A stretch of DNA of 64,000 nucleotides, taken from contig DAOTVP010000026.1 of the NCBI GenBank assembly GCA_034436155.1, forward strand, positions 96,446-160,445, in the 5' to 3' direction. Made by a program: the position numbers and the translations under genes. Below are positions 43,736 through 52,899 of the stretch, in pieces; positions within the stretch are counted from its first letter, which is position 1; each line of letters opens with the position of its first letter. The notes below the pieces were generated by a model. The model was not told the DNA's origin, searched no databases, and saw only the letters and a program-made list of their open reading frames with translations. Source of the DNA: GCA-2794515 sp034436155 (lineage in GTDB: Bacteria; Chloroflexota; Anaerolineae; Aggregatilineales; Phototrophicaceae).

Positions 43736-44335
43736 ATGATAAACGCCCCCTCAATTGATATAGACCTTGTGAATGGGTTGCCATTAGAGGATTTTTTGCG
43801 TCTGAGCCAAATTCAGCCCTTTGAACTGGTCAACGGAAGACGGATAGATAAAGTGTCTTCGGTATTCATTCACAGCGAAATCATCCAAAAAATTTTTATC
43901 CTCCTCTACACTTATCTCACACAGCATCAACTGGGGCGGGTGTATCAAGAAACCACCTACACCCTATCCGATACGGCTCATCCCAATTGGGTAAAAGGCT
44001 CACGCATCCCCGACCTGATGGTCTATACCCAAGCGCGATTCGCATCTTATATTGCGAATACACCTGATTATCAAACCAAACCGTTCACCATCGTGCCAGA
44101 TTTAATCATCGAAGTGCTTTCGCCCAGCGATTTATTTTTGGATGTGGAAGCCAAAATCATCAGCGATTTTGATAACGGGGTCAAAGATGTGTGGTTAATC
44201 AACCCGATACACCGCATCGCATGGGCATATACACGCGATAACCTCTCCCCACAACGGTTTAACAATGAGAGCGAATTGACCGCACCTGCCATTTTACCCG
44301 ATTTTCGCCTGAAATTATCGGATTTATGGGGATGA
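43736..44335 (+). CDS. Uma2-family restriction-endonuclease-fold protein (1)
   Basis: A PD-(D/E)xK-fold protein of 199 residues. IPDLMVYTQARF, then PDLIIEVLSPSDLFLDVEAKIISDFDNGVKDVWLINP gives the typical Uma2 pattern P-D-L-x-x-E-V-x-S-P. Such proteins are very common in Cyanobacteria and Chloroflexota; nuclease action is presumed from the fold and no specific target is known. It stands next to a second Uma2 gene on the same strand. Confidence 0.85.
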   Translation: MINAPSIDIDLVNGLPLEDFLRLSQIQPFELVNGRRIDKVSSVFIHSEIIQKIFILLYTYLTQHQLGRVYQETTYTLSDTAHPNWVKGSRIPDLMVYTQARFASYIANTPDYQTKPFTIVPDLIIEVLSPSDLFLDVEAKIISDFDNGVKDVWLINPIHRIAWAYTRDNLSPQRFNNESELTAPAILPDFRLKLSDLWG

Positions 44336-44370
44336 AATGCAATTTTATTTTAGAGTATGAGGACTTTTGT

Positions 44371-44949
44371 ATGGCACTGGCAATTCAACCGCGCATGACC
44401 CTCGCACAATTTGACGCATGGTCAAGCGCACAATATGACCGCAATTACGAATTTGTCGGCGGAAATACGGTTGAAAAAGTATCCAATTTGCTCGTGTCAC
44501 GGGTGACATTCAAAATTGGCGGATTTTTATTTGCCTATCTGCAAACACATCCCATTGGCGAAGCCACAACTGCCGATGGTGGATATATGGTCAATGGAGA
44601 ACGCTATATCCCCGATATTGGCTTCATCCGCAATGAGCGTATGACAGGCAAAGCGGATAGCCCATATTATCCCCTCGCGCCCGATTTGGCGGTGGAAGTC
44701 ATTTCTAACCCGAATAATTCTCAAGAAATGCGTGATTTGCGCGTGAAATTGGTGAATTACCTCAAAGCAGGGACGATGGTTTGGGTGATAGACCCATATA
44801 ATCGCACAGGCGAAATGTATATCCCCGACCAACCGATTCAATTGGTGAATGAGGATGGATTTTTATCGGGTGGGGATGTATTGCCAAATTTTCGGGTGGG
44901 GCTAAAAGATATTTTTCCACCTAACGATGCCACACCCGTTCACGAATAA
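44371..44949 (+). CDS. Uma2-family restriction-endonuclease-fold protein (2)
   Basis: A second PD-(D/E)xK protein of 192 residues. YIPDIGFIRNERM, APDLAVEVISNPNNSQEMRDLRVKLVNYLKAGTMVWVIDPYNRT match the family; the active-site Asp and Glu are present. The start at 44371 has GAGGA 7 nt before it; an earlier in-frame start would overlap the first Uma2 gene. The two proteins resemble each other only loosely, so this is not a recent duplication. The 3' end overlaps the convergent permease gene by 29 bp. Confidence 0.87.
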   Translation: MALAIQPRMTLAQFDAWSSAQYDRNYEFVGGNTVEKVSNLLVSRVTFKIGGFLFAYLQTHPIGEATTADGGYMVNGERYIPDIGFIRNERMTGKADSPYYPLAPDLAVEVISNPNNSQEMRDLRVKLVNYLKAGTMVWVIDPYNRTGEMYIPDQPIQLVNEDGFLSGGDVLPNFRVGLKDIFPPNDATPVHE

Positions 44950-45808
44950 ATTTTATCCCGAATGTGACGATGAATAATATCGTCACAACCAACACAATCG
45001 CAGGCGCGGCGGCGATGTGGATATGCCACGCCACATAAATCCCCACCACCCCACTGATAGATGCGATGATAGCAGAAAGTATCGCCATGTAGTGCAGGCG
45101 TTTGGTCATCAGTTGCGCCGTTGCCGATGGTGTGATGAGCATGGCGAGCATCAGCACCACGCCAATGGCTTGTAAATTGGCGACAATCGTCACAGCGACC
45201 AATATCAGCAGGAGCAATTGCAATCTGCCCGATGGCAATTTGAGTGCGTGCGCCAATCCCGCATCAAAACTGACGACCAACAATTCTTTGAATAGCAAAA
45301 TGACCGCGCCAATGACCACCACGCCACTGATGAGCATAATCCACAAATCGGAATCGCGCACACCAAAAATATCGCCGAATAAAATATGCGTTAAATCACG
45401 CTGATAGGCGCGTGGATCACTGCTGATGATGGCAATCCCCAACGCGAACATCGCCACAAAGATGATGCCGATGGCGGTATCTTCTTTGAGGCGGGCTTTT
45501 TGTGTGAGCCAGTTAATCAAGATTGCCGAAAATATCCCCGCACTCAACCCGCCGATAAACAGGCGCACATCTTCATTGGCGATACTACCCAAAATCGGCA
45601 ATGTCGATGCACCTGCCCCGTAAATATAGGCGACAGCCACACCGGGCAAAATGCTATGCGCCAGCGCATCACCAAAAAATGACATGCCACGCACCACCAC
45701 AAACGCGCCGACCACGCCACTGGTCAAACCTGCTAAAATGGCGGCGAAAATCGCATCGCGCATGAATCCATACTGCAATGGGGTGATGAAAATTTCTTCT
45801 AGGGTCAT
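44921..45808 (-). CDS. Metal ABC transporter permease (ZnuB/MntB type)
   Basis: A 295-residue ABC-3 family membrane subunit with about eight segments for Zn or Mn uptake. MRDAIFAAILAGLTSGVVGAFVVVRGMSFFGDALAHSILPGVAVAYI (in pieces) is the family start, with conserved H-S and P-G; the middle IIFVAMFALGIAI and IGVVLMLAMLITPSATAQLM follow. Its ATPase gene lies 2.6 kb upstream on the same strand, beyond a plus-strand gene. No binding protein is in the window. Confidence 0.92.
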   Translation of the reverse strand: MTLEEIFITPLQYGFMRDAIFAAILAGLTSGVVGAFVVVRGMSFFGDALAHSILPGVAVAYIYGAGASTLPILGSIANEDVRLFIGGLSAGIFSAILINWLTQKARLKEDTAIGIIFVAMFALGIAIISSDPRAYQRDLTHILFGDIFGVRDSDLWIMLISGVVVIGAVILLFKELLVVSFDAGLAHALKLPSGRLQLLLLILVAVTIVANLQAIGVVLMLAMLITPSATAQLMTKRLHYMAILSAIIASISGVVGIYVAWHIHIAAAPAIVLVVTILFIVTFGIKFIRERVWHR

Positions 45809-45882
45809 ATTTTTTTCTATCCATCAATGAGATTGAGTATCAATTAGCCTACGCCCATGTCGGCGACCTGTCAATAGTGGGG

Positions 45883-45912
45883 TTGTTATTTGTGGTGAAT
45901 ATAGGTTATCAT
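45883..45912 (+). promoter_or_regulatory. Candidate promoter of the large GT-C gene
   Basis: TTGTTA (45883-45888) and TATCAT (45907-45912) are 18 bp apart, 35 bp before the ATG at 45948. Confidence 0.35.
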
Positions 45913-45947
45913 GCCATGCAATATCGTGACATATCTCGCTATTGACT

Positions 45948-48383
45948 ATGCGTAAATTTTACACCCTATTACCAATGATCGGGTTGCTCATCCTGACGTT
46001 TTTCACGCGGGTTCATCTGTCTGCGACTGTGCCAGAGAGCGAAGCCTTTGATGTGACGTGGAACTTATCCGATGCGTTGCGAATCAGCAGAGGCGAGGCA
46101 TTCCCCGCCTATTTCGACACCCGTCCAGAACCGATGTATCGCTATTTGTTGGCGGGGTGGTATATCCTCACCAGTCCGAGCATTTTCACCACGCGGATGA
46201 TGCAAGCGATCATCGCCACATTGACGTGTGCGCTCATCTATCAGGCGAGTATCACCCTATTTAAGCATCACCCCTATCGGCATATCGGCGCGATTTTGGC
46301 ATCAGCGACCCTCATCGCTATTCCACCACATTTATTTTTGACTCGTGCGCCGTATCGAGCGGCATTGTTGCCGTTGGCGATAAGCCTCACGCTGATATTT
46401 CTGCTTCGGGCTTATCAAACCAAACGATTACGCGCATGGGCGCTAGGTGGATTGTTCAGTGGTGTGGCGGTCAACACCTATTTAGCGGGGATTGCCACCA
46501 TTCCCTATCTGGTCGGATTGGTCATCCATCAAGCCATTTTTCAGACGGGTAAAAAATGGACACCCCGTTTATGGCTGGTTGGATTGGTCATGATGGGCGT
46601 AGCTATCATCCCGTATGGCATACTCATTCTCACCGTCCCCGATTTATTCGGCAGGGCGCAAGATATGGCGACCACACTGTCTATCAGTGAACGCATCATC
46701 AACGGCATACGTGGTCTGTGGCGGGCGATTTTTGTGGACGGTTGGATTGTGCCGATTTATAGCACACCGTATAGCTCCTTTCTGAATCCATTTTTAGGCA
46801 TCCTCGCTATTATTGGTGCGATGATGGCGATTCGCCGTTGGCGACAGGGCGATTCGGCGTTGATTTATGGTGGGGTGATTTGTTTCGCGTTGCCCGCATC
46901 GCTTTCGATAGACCCCAATCATCCTGTGCGCTTGGTGGGAATTTTTCCGTTTTTGGCGATGTTGGTGGCGTGGGGTGGATTAGCGTGCATCGAAGGGCTT
47001 GCGTGGGTTATCCAAAAAAGTGAGGCGAAATTATCGCCTCGATGGGGGATGATACCGCTCGGTGTATTGGCATTTTCGTCTGTAATCGTCACACATCACG
47101 CCTATCAGAGCCTATTCGCAGATCCCGCCCGCTATGACCCGCCCGAACTGTGGCCACACATCCCGCAACAATTCCCCATCGGCTTACACAATGCGCTGGA
47201 TATGCTCACACAAGCCACCCAACCAACGTATGTCCCCATTGGTAGCACCAACAACCCGTTGGCTTATTTTGTGTTGCAACGCCAAGCCTATCCCAACGTG
47301 ACGACATGGGCAAGGGCTGGCTTAACCCAACTCCCAGAAGGGCAAATTTTTTACCCTGCGGTAGATTATTATCATGGCGAAACCTACGAAACATCCGATT
47401 TACAAGTGTTGCTATTGCCCGATGAGGATACGATTATTATCCTGCCACCGATTGCCCCACTACAAAAACCACGCGATGGCACACCGATTTATAATGACAG
47501 GGGCTGGATAATCGCCTATACTGCGCCACGTTCAGCCGAGTCGTTGCCAGATGAATTTGTGAATGTCGAGACTGCCCAATTCGTCCCAACCTTTGGCGGT
47601 GCGATTCAATTGGTGAATAATCCACAGGCTATCACATTAGGGGATTTATCTGCCGAACAGACCGTCCCGCTTATGCTGTATTGGCGCGTGGTAGGTGATG
47701 CTCCTGCCGATTTTTTCAGCGTGGCGATGATTGTGGATGAAAATTTTAACGGCTTAGGCGTGAGTGACCAGTATATTTTGCCCTATTTATATCCGTCTGC
47801 ACGGTGGCAAGTCGGTGATATTATCCCCGATAGTCACACCTTGCGCTTGCCCGCTTATTTGCCCGATGCCACCTATCGGCTTGGCGCGGGGATTTATGTG
47901 CCACCAAGCCGAGAACTGGTGTCGCTCCAAGCGCCTATCCCCAACAACGCCGATAATTTGTGGTTGTGGGGCATGGCAACCGCGAATATGCCTATTTCGG
48001 CAGATATGCCAGAGGATATGATACCTCTATCGGCGCAATTGGGGGATGACATCACGCTATTAGGGTACACATTGACCCCACAACAAAATTCGTGGCACGT
48101 TAATTTATATTGGCAGACAACCGATTTGCCAGAAGAAAATTTGTTGCTCTTCATCCATGCCCTACGCGATGAGACAATGGTCGGGCAATGGGACGGCACA
48201 CCCACCCCACCCACATGGACATGGGTCGCCGATACGGTCATTCACACGGTGCATGAGGTGACTGTTACAGATATGCCTGATGTCTTTTTTGTGGGATTGT
48301 ATCGTTATCCATCATTTGAGCGATTATTCGCCACCCAAAATGGTGAACCCGCGCCCGATAATCGGATTCGGCTCATGCCATAA
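45948..48383 (+). CDS. GT-C/GT39-like membrane glycosyltransferase with external C-terminal domain
   Basis: A large protein of 811 residues: about ten hydrophobic helices in the first 400 residues, then a soluble outside part. The first loop PESEAFDVTWNLSDALRISRGEAFPAYFDTRPEP contains the acidic residues typical for GT-C enzymes that use lipid-phosphate sugars, followed by RYLLAGWYIL. The C-terminal half contains two beta-sandwich-like stretches (LGDLSAEQTVPLMLYWRV and LGDDITLLGYTLTPQQNSWHVNLYWQ), which look like repeats of one domain seen in Chloroflexota GT39 proteins. It stands between the genes of a metal ABC transporter, one base from the ATPase stop. Confidence 0.75.
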   Translation: MRKFYTLLPMIGLLILTFFTRVHLSATVPESEAFDVTWNLSDALRISRGEAFPAYFDTRPEPMYRYLLAGWYILTSPSIFTTRMMQAIIATLTCALIYQASITLFKHHPYRHIGAILASATLIAIPPHLFLTRAPYRAALLPLAISLTLIFLLRAYQTKRLRAWALGGLFSGVAVNTYLAGIATIPYLVGLVIHQAIFQTGKKWTPRLWLVGLVMMGVAIIPYGILILTVPDLFGRAQDMATTLSISERIINGIRGLWRAIFVDGWIVPIYSTPYSSFLNPFLGILAIIGAMMAIRRWRQGDSALIYGGVICFALPASLSIDPNHPVRLVGIFPFLAMLVAWGGLACIEGLAWVIQKSEAKLSPRWGMIPLGVLAFSSVIVTHHAYQSLFADPARYDPPELWPHIPQQFPIGLHNALDMLTQATQPTYVPIGSTNNPLAYFVLQRQAYPNVTTWARAGLTQLPEGQIFYPAVDYYHGETYETSDLQVLLLPDEDTIIILPPIAPLQKPRDGTPIYNDRGWIIAYTAPRSAESLPDEFVNVETAQFVPTFGGAIQLVNNPQAITLGDLSAEQTVPLMLYWRVVGDAPADFFSVAMIVDENFNGLGVSDQYILPYLYPSARWQVGDIIPDSHTLRLPAYLPDATYRLGAGIYVPPSRELVSLQAPIPNNADNLWLWGMATANMPISADMPEDMIPLSAQLGDDITLLGYTLTPQQNSWHVNLYWQTTDLPEENLLLFIHALRDETMVGQWDGTPTPPTWTWVADTVIHTVHEVTVTDMPDVFFVGLYRYPSFERLFATQNGEPAPDNRIRLMP

Positions 48384-48384
48384 T

Positions 48385-49188
48385 TCAAGCGACACTATCT
48401 TCCAAAATGAACGTCGCCTGACCGCCATGCTCAAAAATGCCGATACGGTTGCCATAGGCACGGCGCAAAATGTCGGGGGTGAACACTGTTTCGGGCGCAC
48501 CATCGGCAATCAGATGGTGATTCAACACCAACACGCGGTCAAAACGGGTTTGTGCGAGCGTCAGGTCATGCGTGGCGATGAGCATCGTAATGCCTTTGGC
48601 TTGTAAATCTTGGAGTGTGGCGAGGATTTCTTCTTCGGCGTTGACATCCACACCATTAAACGGCTCATCGAGGAGCAACACATCGGTTTCTTGTGCCAAT
48701 GCGCGGGCGATAAACACACGCCGACGTTGCCCACCACTGAGTTGCCCAATTTGCCGACGGCTAAATTCCGCCATGCCGACTTGTTCGAGGGCATGATGCA
48801 CAATTTGGCGGTCATGTTTGCTCGGCATCCTGAACCAGCCAATTTTCCGCACGCGCCCCATCATCACCACATCCTCAACCGTAGCGGGGAACGACCAATC
48901 TATCGCCTCTTGTTGCGGGACATAGCCAAATAATTTATGACTGGTACGACAATCTTCACCATGTAGCGAAATATATCCCGTCTGATGCGGTATCATCCCG
49001 ACCAACGTCTTGAATAGGGTGCTTTTACCCGCACCGTTAGGTCCGATGAGCGCGACTCGTTCACCGATGTGCAAATCGAAACAAATATCAGCAATGGCAA
49101 AATCGTTGCCACGATACCCTGCCGAGAGGTTATTGACAGTCAAGGCTGTAATCGATTGTGAATAAGGCAATTGTGCGAGCGCAGTCAT
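48385..49188 (-). CDS. Metal ABC transporter ATP-binding protein (ZnuC/MntA type)
   Basis: The 267-residue ATPase. Walker A is ALIGPNGAGKSTLFKTLVG, the Q-loop FGYVPQQEAIDW, the signature IGQLSGGQRRRVFIARAL, Walker B DVLLLDEPFNGVD and the switch His in MLIATHDLTL; the D-W after the Q-loop Gln-Gln is common in Zn/Mn systems. Expected partner is the permease at 44921. An inverted repeat upstream may be an operator. Confidence 0.92.
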   Translation of the reverse strand: MTALAQLPYSQSITALTVNNLSAGYRGNDFAIADICFDLHIGERVALIGPNGAGKSTLFKTLVGMIPHQTGYISLHGEDCRTSHKLFGYVPQQEAIDWSFPATVEDVVMMGRVRKIGWFRMPSKHDRQIVHHALEQVGMAEFSRRQIGQLSGGQRRRVFIARALAQETDVLLLDEPFNGVDVNAEEEILATLQDLQAKGITMLIATHDLTLAQTRFDRVLVLNHHLIADGAPETVFTPDILRRAYGNRIGIFEHGGQATFILEDSVA

Positions 49189-49204
49189 GTTTTTTCCGTA
49201 TTAA

Positions 49205-49228
49205 ATGATATAAAGTCTCATTTATCAT
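49205..49228 (-). promoter_or_regulatory. Inverted repeat upstream of the metal ABC ATPase gene (possible metal-repressor operator)
   Basis: ATGATA (49205-49210) and TATCAT (49223-49228) are perfect 6-bp arms 12 bp apart in an AT-rich region about 17-40 bp before the ATG. Fur/Zur/MntR-type sites are AT-rich inverted repeats of this sort, but the spacing is wider than usual for Zur. Low confidence. Confidence 0.3.
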
Positions 49229-49345
49229 GTCATTTCTGGATAATTTTGTCAATGGAGTGTTCAAAAATATCAACTAATCAAGAACAATTTTGATGAAACT
49301 TTTACGTTAAAATGAGTAAAATCGATGTTTTGGAGGATATTGATT

Positions 49346-50665
49346 ATGTTACGTGTGATAAGTATGATTAGCCTGATTGGATTATTGTTGCTAACACTAA
49401 TCACCACAGGAAGTGTCGATTATGGCATCAGCCTAGCACAATCAAGCGGGTACTCACTTCGGTTTTATGGTTATGGATATAACGATGTGGGGCGCGTGAA
49501 AATCCCCATTCATCCCGATCGCCCTGCTGATGTGGGTGGTGATTTCACCATCGAATTTTGGATGAAAGCCAATTCAGCCGATAACCCGACCTCTGCATGT
49601 AGCGAGGGCAACGACACATGGATTAATGGCAATATTATCATCGACCGCGATTTATTTGGCAATGTCAGTTTTGGCGATTATGGCATTTCGTTATGCGGTA
49701 ATCAAATCGCGTTCGGCACAAATAACGGGTCATCGGGCTTGACGATTGTGGGCGGGAGCAATGTGGCAAATGGGCAATGGCGACATATCGCCGTCACACG
49801 CCGCCAAAGTGATGGTCAGATGCGAATTTTCATTGATGGCACGCAAGTGCGTTCTGCCAACGGACCTAGTGGGAATATCAGCTATAGCGATAGTCGCCAG
49901 ATCAGCAATATGTGCAATCCAGGGGGCAATAGCCCGTGTAATAATGAACCGTTCATCGTCATTGGCGCAGAAAAACATGATTATGACCCGACCAATTATC
50001 CGCCCTACAATGGTTTTTTTGACGAATTACGCATATCCAATATCATCCGATATACAGGCAATTTCACCCGTCCGTCATCACCATTCACAAGCGATGCCAA
50101 CACTGTAGCCTTGTATCATTTTGATGAAGGGACAGGCAATTCGATTGCCGATGATTCGGGCAACAACAACACAGCCACGCGCCACTTCGGTGGCACGCCT
50201 AACCCAGGTCCGGCGTGGGTGACAGACACCCCCTTCAACACCAGTCCTACTCCAACGCCAACAGCGACCAACACCCCGCCAGCATATACACAAAGTGACA
50301 TCTCGCACAACGAATTATTCGCCCAATTATCAGCACGTAGCGGAGGCGGGCTAAATTATCTGCTCATCGGCTTAGGGACGAATACATTGAACATTTATAG
50401 CTCATGGAACGGGCAAATCGCCATCACACCCATCACAGTGGTTTCATTAGGCTATATTATCCAATTCAGACAGGGCATCAGCACGCTGGTGGGTGGCGGA
50501 GCATTGAGCAACGACCATCAGGCGATATTAACATCGCGGATTATCGCCGATTTGAGCAATGCGTTCACCGATGTGATGAATTCACGTTATAGTGTGCCAT
50601 ATAATGTACAAGACATTCATATTTCGCCCAGTCGAGTTACAATCGGCGTGAGCATCGTTCCTTGA
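49346..50665 (+). CDS. Secreted LamG (concanavalin A-like) domain protein
   Basis: A 439-residue exported protein. A signal peptide (about residues 1-30), then a LamG/LamGL domain: FTIEFWMKANSA, NGQWRHIAVTRRQSDGQMRIFIDGT, FFDELRISNIIRY and TVALYHFDEGTGNSIADDSGNNNTA are the usual strands. A Thr/Pro linker (TPTPTATNTP) leads to a domain of about 120 residues that I do not recognise, with two LSxxxxNTL-like stretches. The start at 49346 has GGAGGA 8 nt before it, better than an upstream ATG at 49325. Probably binds glycans or surface partners. Confidence 0.75.
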   Translation: MLRVISMISLIGLLLLTLITTGSVDYGISLAQSSGYSLRFYGYGYNDVGRVKIPIHPDRPADVGGDFTIEFWMKANSADNPTSACSEGNDTWINGNIIIDRDLFGNVSFGDYGISLCGNQIAFGTNNGSSGLTIVGGSNVANGQWRHIAVTRRQSDGQMRIFIDGTQVRSANGPSGNISYSDSRQISNMCNPGGNSPCNNEPFIVIGAEKHDYDPTNYPPYNGFFDELRISNIIRYTGNFTRPSSPFTSDANTVALYHFDEGTGNSIADDSGNNNTATRHFGGTPNPGPAWVTDTPFNTSPTPTPTATNTPPAYTQSDISHNELFAQLSARSGGGLNYLLIGLGTNTLNIYSSWNGQIAITPITVVSLGYIIQFRQGISTLVGGGALSNDHQAILTSRIIADLSNAFTDVMNSRYSVPYNVQDIHISPSRVTIGVSIVP

Positions 50666-50722
50666 CGTTAGGCAGTATGGCTATTACAATTATTCGGCTA
50701 TGAAGATAGGTGATCTGAGACC

Positions 50723-52069
50723 ATGTTTGAGAGTTTAAGTTTACGTCTGCAAAAAACATTAGACCGTTTGGGGCGCTCTGGAAAGTTATCAGAGGCGGAT
50801 GTCACAGAGGTCATGCGCGAAGTGCGTATGGCATTATTAGAAGCCGATGTCGCCCTGCCTGTGGTGAAAGATTTTGTTGCGCGGGTCAAAGAACGGGCGG
50901 TGGGTGCAGAAGTCTCGAAGGCGCTCAAACCCGGTCAGATGGTGGTGAAAATCGTCCATGAAGAATTGGTCGAAACGCTGGGTGAACCCGGACGGCTCAA
51001 TTTTTCTGGTAGTAGCAAACCGCATGTGATCATGCTGGTCGGGCTACAAGGGTCGGGTAAAACGACTACCGCCGCCAAACTCGCCACCTATTTACGGCGC
51101 GATGGCAAAACGCCCTTTCTCGTTGCGGCAGATATTTACCGTCCTGCGGCTGTTGACCAGTTGATGACCCTCGCCAAACAAATCAATGTTGGTATCTATC
51201 AACAAGGAACGAATGCCCGCCCTGCCGATATATGCGAAAATGGGGTGAAAGCCGCCAAAGAAGCGGGTGCCGCGGTGGTCATCCTCGATACGGCTGGTCG
51301 TCTGCAAATTGATGAACGGCTGATGGATGAATTGCGCGAAATCAAAAAGCGCACCCAACCCGCCGAAATTTTATTGGTCGCAGATGCCATGACGGGTCAA
51401 GAAGCGGTGAATATCGCCAGTGGCTTCAATGAGAGTGTCGGCATTACTGGTCTCATCCTCACGAAAATTGATGGTGATGCGCGTGGTGGTGCGGCAATTT
51501 CGATGCGTGCTGTGACCAACGTTCCGATTAAATTTTTGGGGACATCCGAAAAAATAGATGGTTTTGAAGTTTTTCATCCAGACCGCCTCGCCGATCGCAT
51601 TTTGGGCATGGGTGATGTGATGTCACTCATCGAAAAGGCAGAAGAGGCGTATGATGAAGAAGAAGCCATTCGCCTGCAACGCAAAATGATGAAAAATCAA
51701 TTCACCCTACAAGATTTTCTGGAGCAACTCCAAAAAATCCGTAAGATGGGTCCCATCGGGCAACTGATGGGGATGATTCCTGGGGTGAGCAAAATGCAGA
51801 TGAAGGGTCAATTCAACCAAGAGGAAGCCGAAAAGCGCCTCAAACGGGTCGAAGCTATCATTAGCTCGATGACCAAAAAAGAGCGAGAAAACCCCAAAAT
51901 CCTCAACGCCAGTCGGCGCAAGCGTATTGCGATGGGGAGCGGGGTCGAAGTGCGCGATGTGAACGAAGTCATCAAGCAATTCCAACAAATGCAAGAATTG
52001 ATGGGGCAATTACGCAAAGGGCGTATCCCCAATATACCGGGCTTATCTGACCTGATGAAAGGCAGATAA
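50723..52069 (+). CDS. ffh: Signal recognition particle protein Ffh (SRP54)
   Basis: A full-length SRP GTPase of 448 residues that brings nascent membrane proteins to the translocon. The N domain is followed by the G domain with GLQGSGKTTTAAKLA (G1), DIYRPAAVDQL, DTAGRLQIDERLM (G3), TKIDGDARGGAAIS (G4), and then the methionine-rich M domain (MGPIGQLMGMIPGVSKMQMKG, then NPKILNASRRKRIAMGSG). It starts the ffh-rpsP-KH-rimM block, which is common in bacteria. Confidence 0.97.
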   Translation: MFESLSLRLQKTLDRLGRSGKLSEADVTEVMREVRMALLEADVALPVVKDFVARVKERAVGAEVSKALKPGQMVVKIVHEELVETLGEPGRLNFSGSSKPHVIMLVGLQGSGKTTTAAKLATYLRRDGKTPFLVAADIYRPAAVDQLMTLAKQINVGIYQQGTNARPADICENGVKAAKEAGAAVVILDTAGRLQIDERLMDELREIKKRTQPAEILLVADAMTGQEAVNIASGFNESVGITGLILTKIDGDARGGAAISMRAVTNVPIKFLGTSEKIDGFEVFHPDRLADRILGMGDVMSLIEKAEEAYDEEEAIRLQRKMMKNQFTLQDFLEQLQKIRKMGPIGQLMGMIPGVSKMQMKGQFNQEEAEKRLKRVEAIISSMTKKERENPKILNASRRKRIAMGSGVEVRDVNEVIKQFQQMQELMGQLRKGRIPNIPGLSDLMKGR

Positions 52070-52148
52070 TCTGCAATTTTCTGTTCGCTAATTGAAATAA
52101 TTGCTATCTAGCAAGTATCTATCTATCATCTAGGAGTTTATTACACAC

Positions 52149-52544
52149 ATGGTTAGTATTCGTTTCGCCCGTGTTGGGCTTAAAGGTCAACCCGAATATC
52201 GCATCGTTGTCGCCGATTCGCGCCGTTCACGCGGTGGAAAGTACATCGAAATCATCGGTCATCACAACCCACGCACCCGCCCGTCGACCGATATTGTCGA
52301 TGAGGCGCGTGCCTTGTATTGGTTGAGTGTCGGCGCACAACCCACCGATGCCGTGAAATCGGTTTTTAATCGGATTGGCACGTTTGCCCGTTTTGAACGC
52401 ATGAAAAAAGGTGAAGCAGTCGAAGCATTGGTGGCAGAAGCCGAAGCCAATAAAGTGACCGTAGACCCACGCACCAATTACCCATCGCCCGAAGCTGGCA
52501 AAGGTAAAAAAGCCCGCGAAGCCGCCAAAAATCAAGAGGCATAA
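52149..52544 (+). CDS. rpsP: Ribosomal protein bS16 with C-terminal extension
   Basis: MVSIRFARVGLKGQPEYRIVVADSRRSRGGKYIEIIGHHNPRT (in pieces) and ALYWLSVGAQPTDAVKSVFNRIG are diagnostic. The protein is 131 residues, about 45 longer than E. coli bS16; the tail from MKKGEAVEAL on is charged and ends in Lys/Ala-rich sequence. Six bp lie before the KH-protein gene. Confidence 0.95.
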   Translation: MVSIRFARVGLKGQPEYRIVVADSRRSRGGKYIEIIGHHNPRTRPSTDIVDEARALYWLSVGAQPTDAVKSVFNRIGTFARFERMKKGEAVEALVAEAEANKVTVDPRTNYPSPEAGKGKKAREAAKNQEA

Positions 52545-52550
52545 TCCAAT

Positions 52551-52781
52551 ATGCCGAAAGAACTGGTGGAATATATCGCTCAGAATTTGGTCAATGATCC
52601 GTCTCAAGTCCAATTGCGCGAAAAGCGCACCAATTCGTCTGTCATCCTCGAATTGAAGGTGGCAAAATCCGACATGGGACGTGTGATTGGCAAACAGGGG
52701 CGTGTCGCAAACGCCATCCGTTCTTTGTTGCGTGTCGTCGAGACCAAAGACGATATTCGCATCCGTTTGGAAATTGATTAA
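52551..52781 (+). CDS. khpA: KH-domain RNA-binding protein (KhpA-like)
   Basis: A 76-residue protein of a single KH domain: VEYIAQNLVNDPSQVQL, VILELKVAKSDMGRVIGKQGRVANAIRSLLRV. The G-K-Q-G loop (G-x-x-G) binds RNA. It lies between rpsP and rimM, the usual place of KhpA (YlqC), which with KhpB helps to control cell division and RNA use in Firmicutes. Role in this organism is inferred. Confidence 0.93.
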   Translation: MPKELVEYIAQNLVNDPSQVQLREKRTNSSVILELKVAKSDMGRVIGKQGRVANAIRSLLRVVETKDDIRIRLEID

Positions 52782-52791
52782 AAATAAACAG

Positions 52792-52816
52792 GGCATGATA
52801 ATGCCTATTCGTTTTT
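52792..52816 (+). terminator. Weak hairpin after khpA
   Basis: GGCAT and ATGCC with a GATA loop, followed after a few bases by GTTTTT. Five base pairs make it a weak terminator candidate in the 205-bp gap before rimM, which also holds two REP-like hairpins. Confidence 0.4.
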
Positions 52817-52834
52817 ATACAATGTATACCTTTG

Positions 52835-52870
52835 TGGTGGACTTAAGAGGCTAAAGCCTCTAGTCCGCCA
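52835..52870. repeat. Hairpin repeat in the khpA-rimM gap, copy 4 (variant)
   Basis: Arms TGGTGGACT and AGTCCGCCA pair with one G-U, and AGAGGC and GCCTCT continue the stem around TAAA. It lacks the usual inner core TAGCG and is a more distant relation of the family. Confidence 0.55.
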
Positions 52871-52899
52871 TTATATCCCTAAAGGTAGACTTTGTGTAA

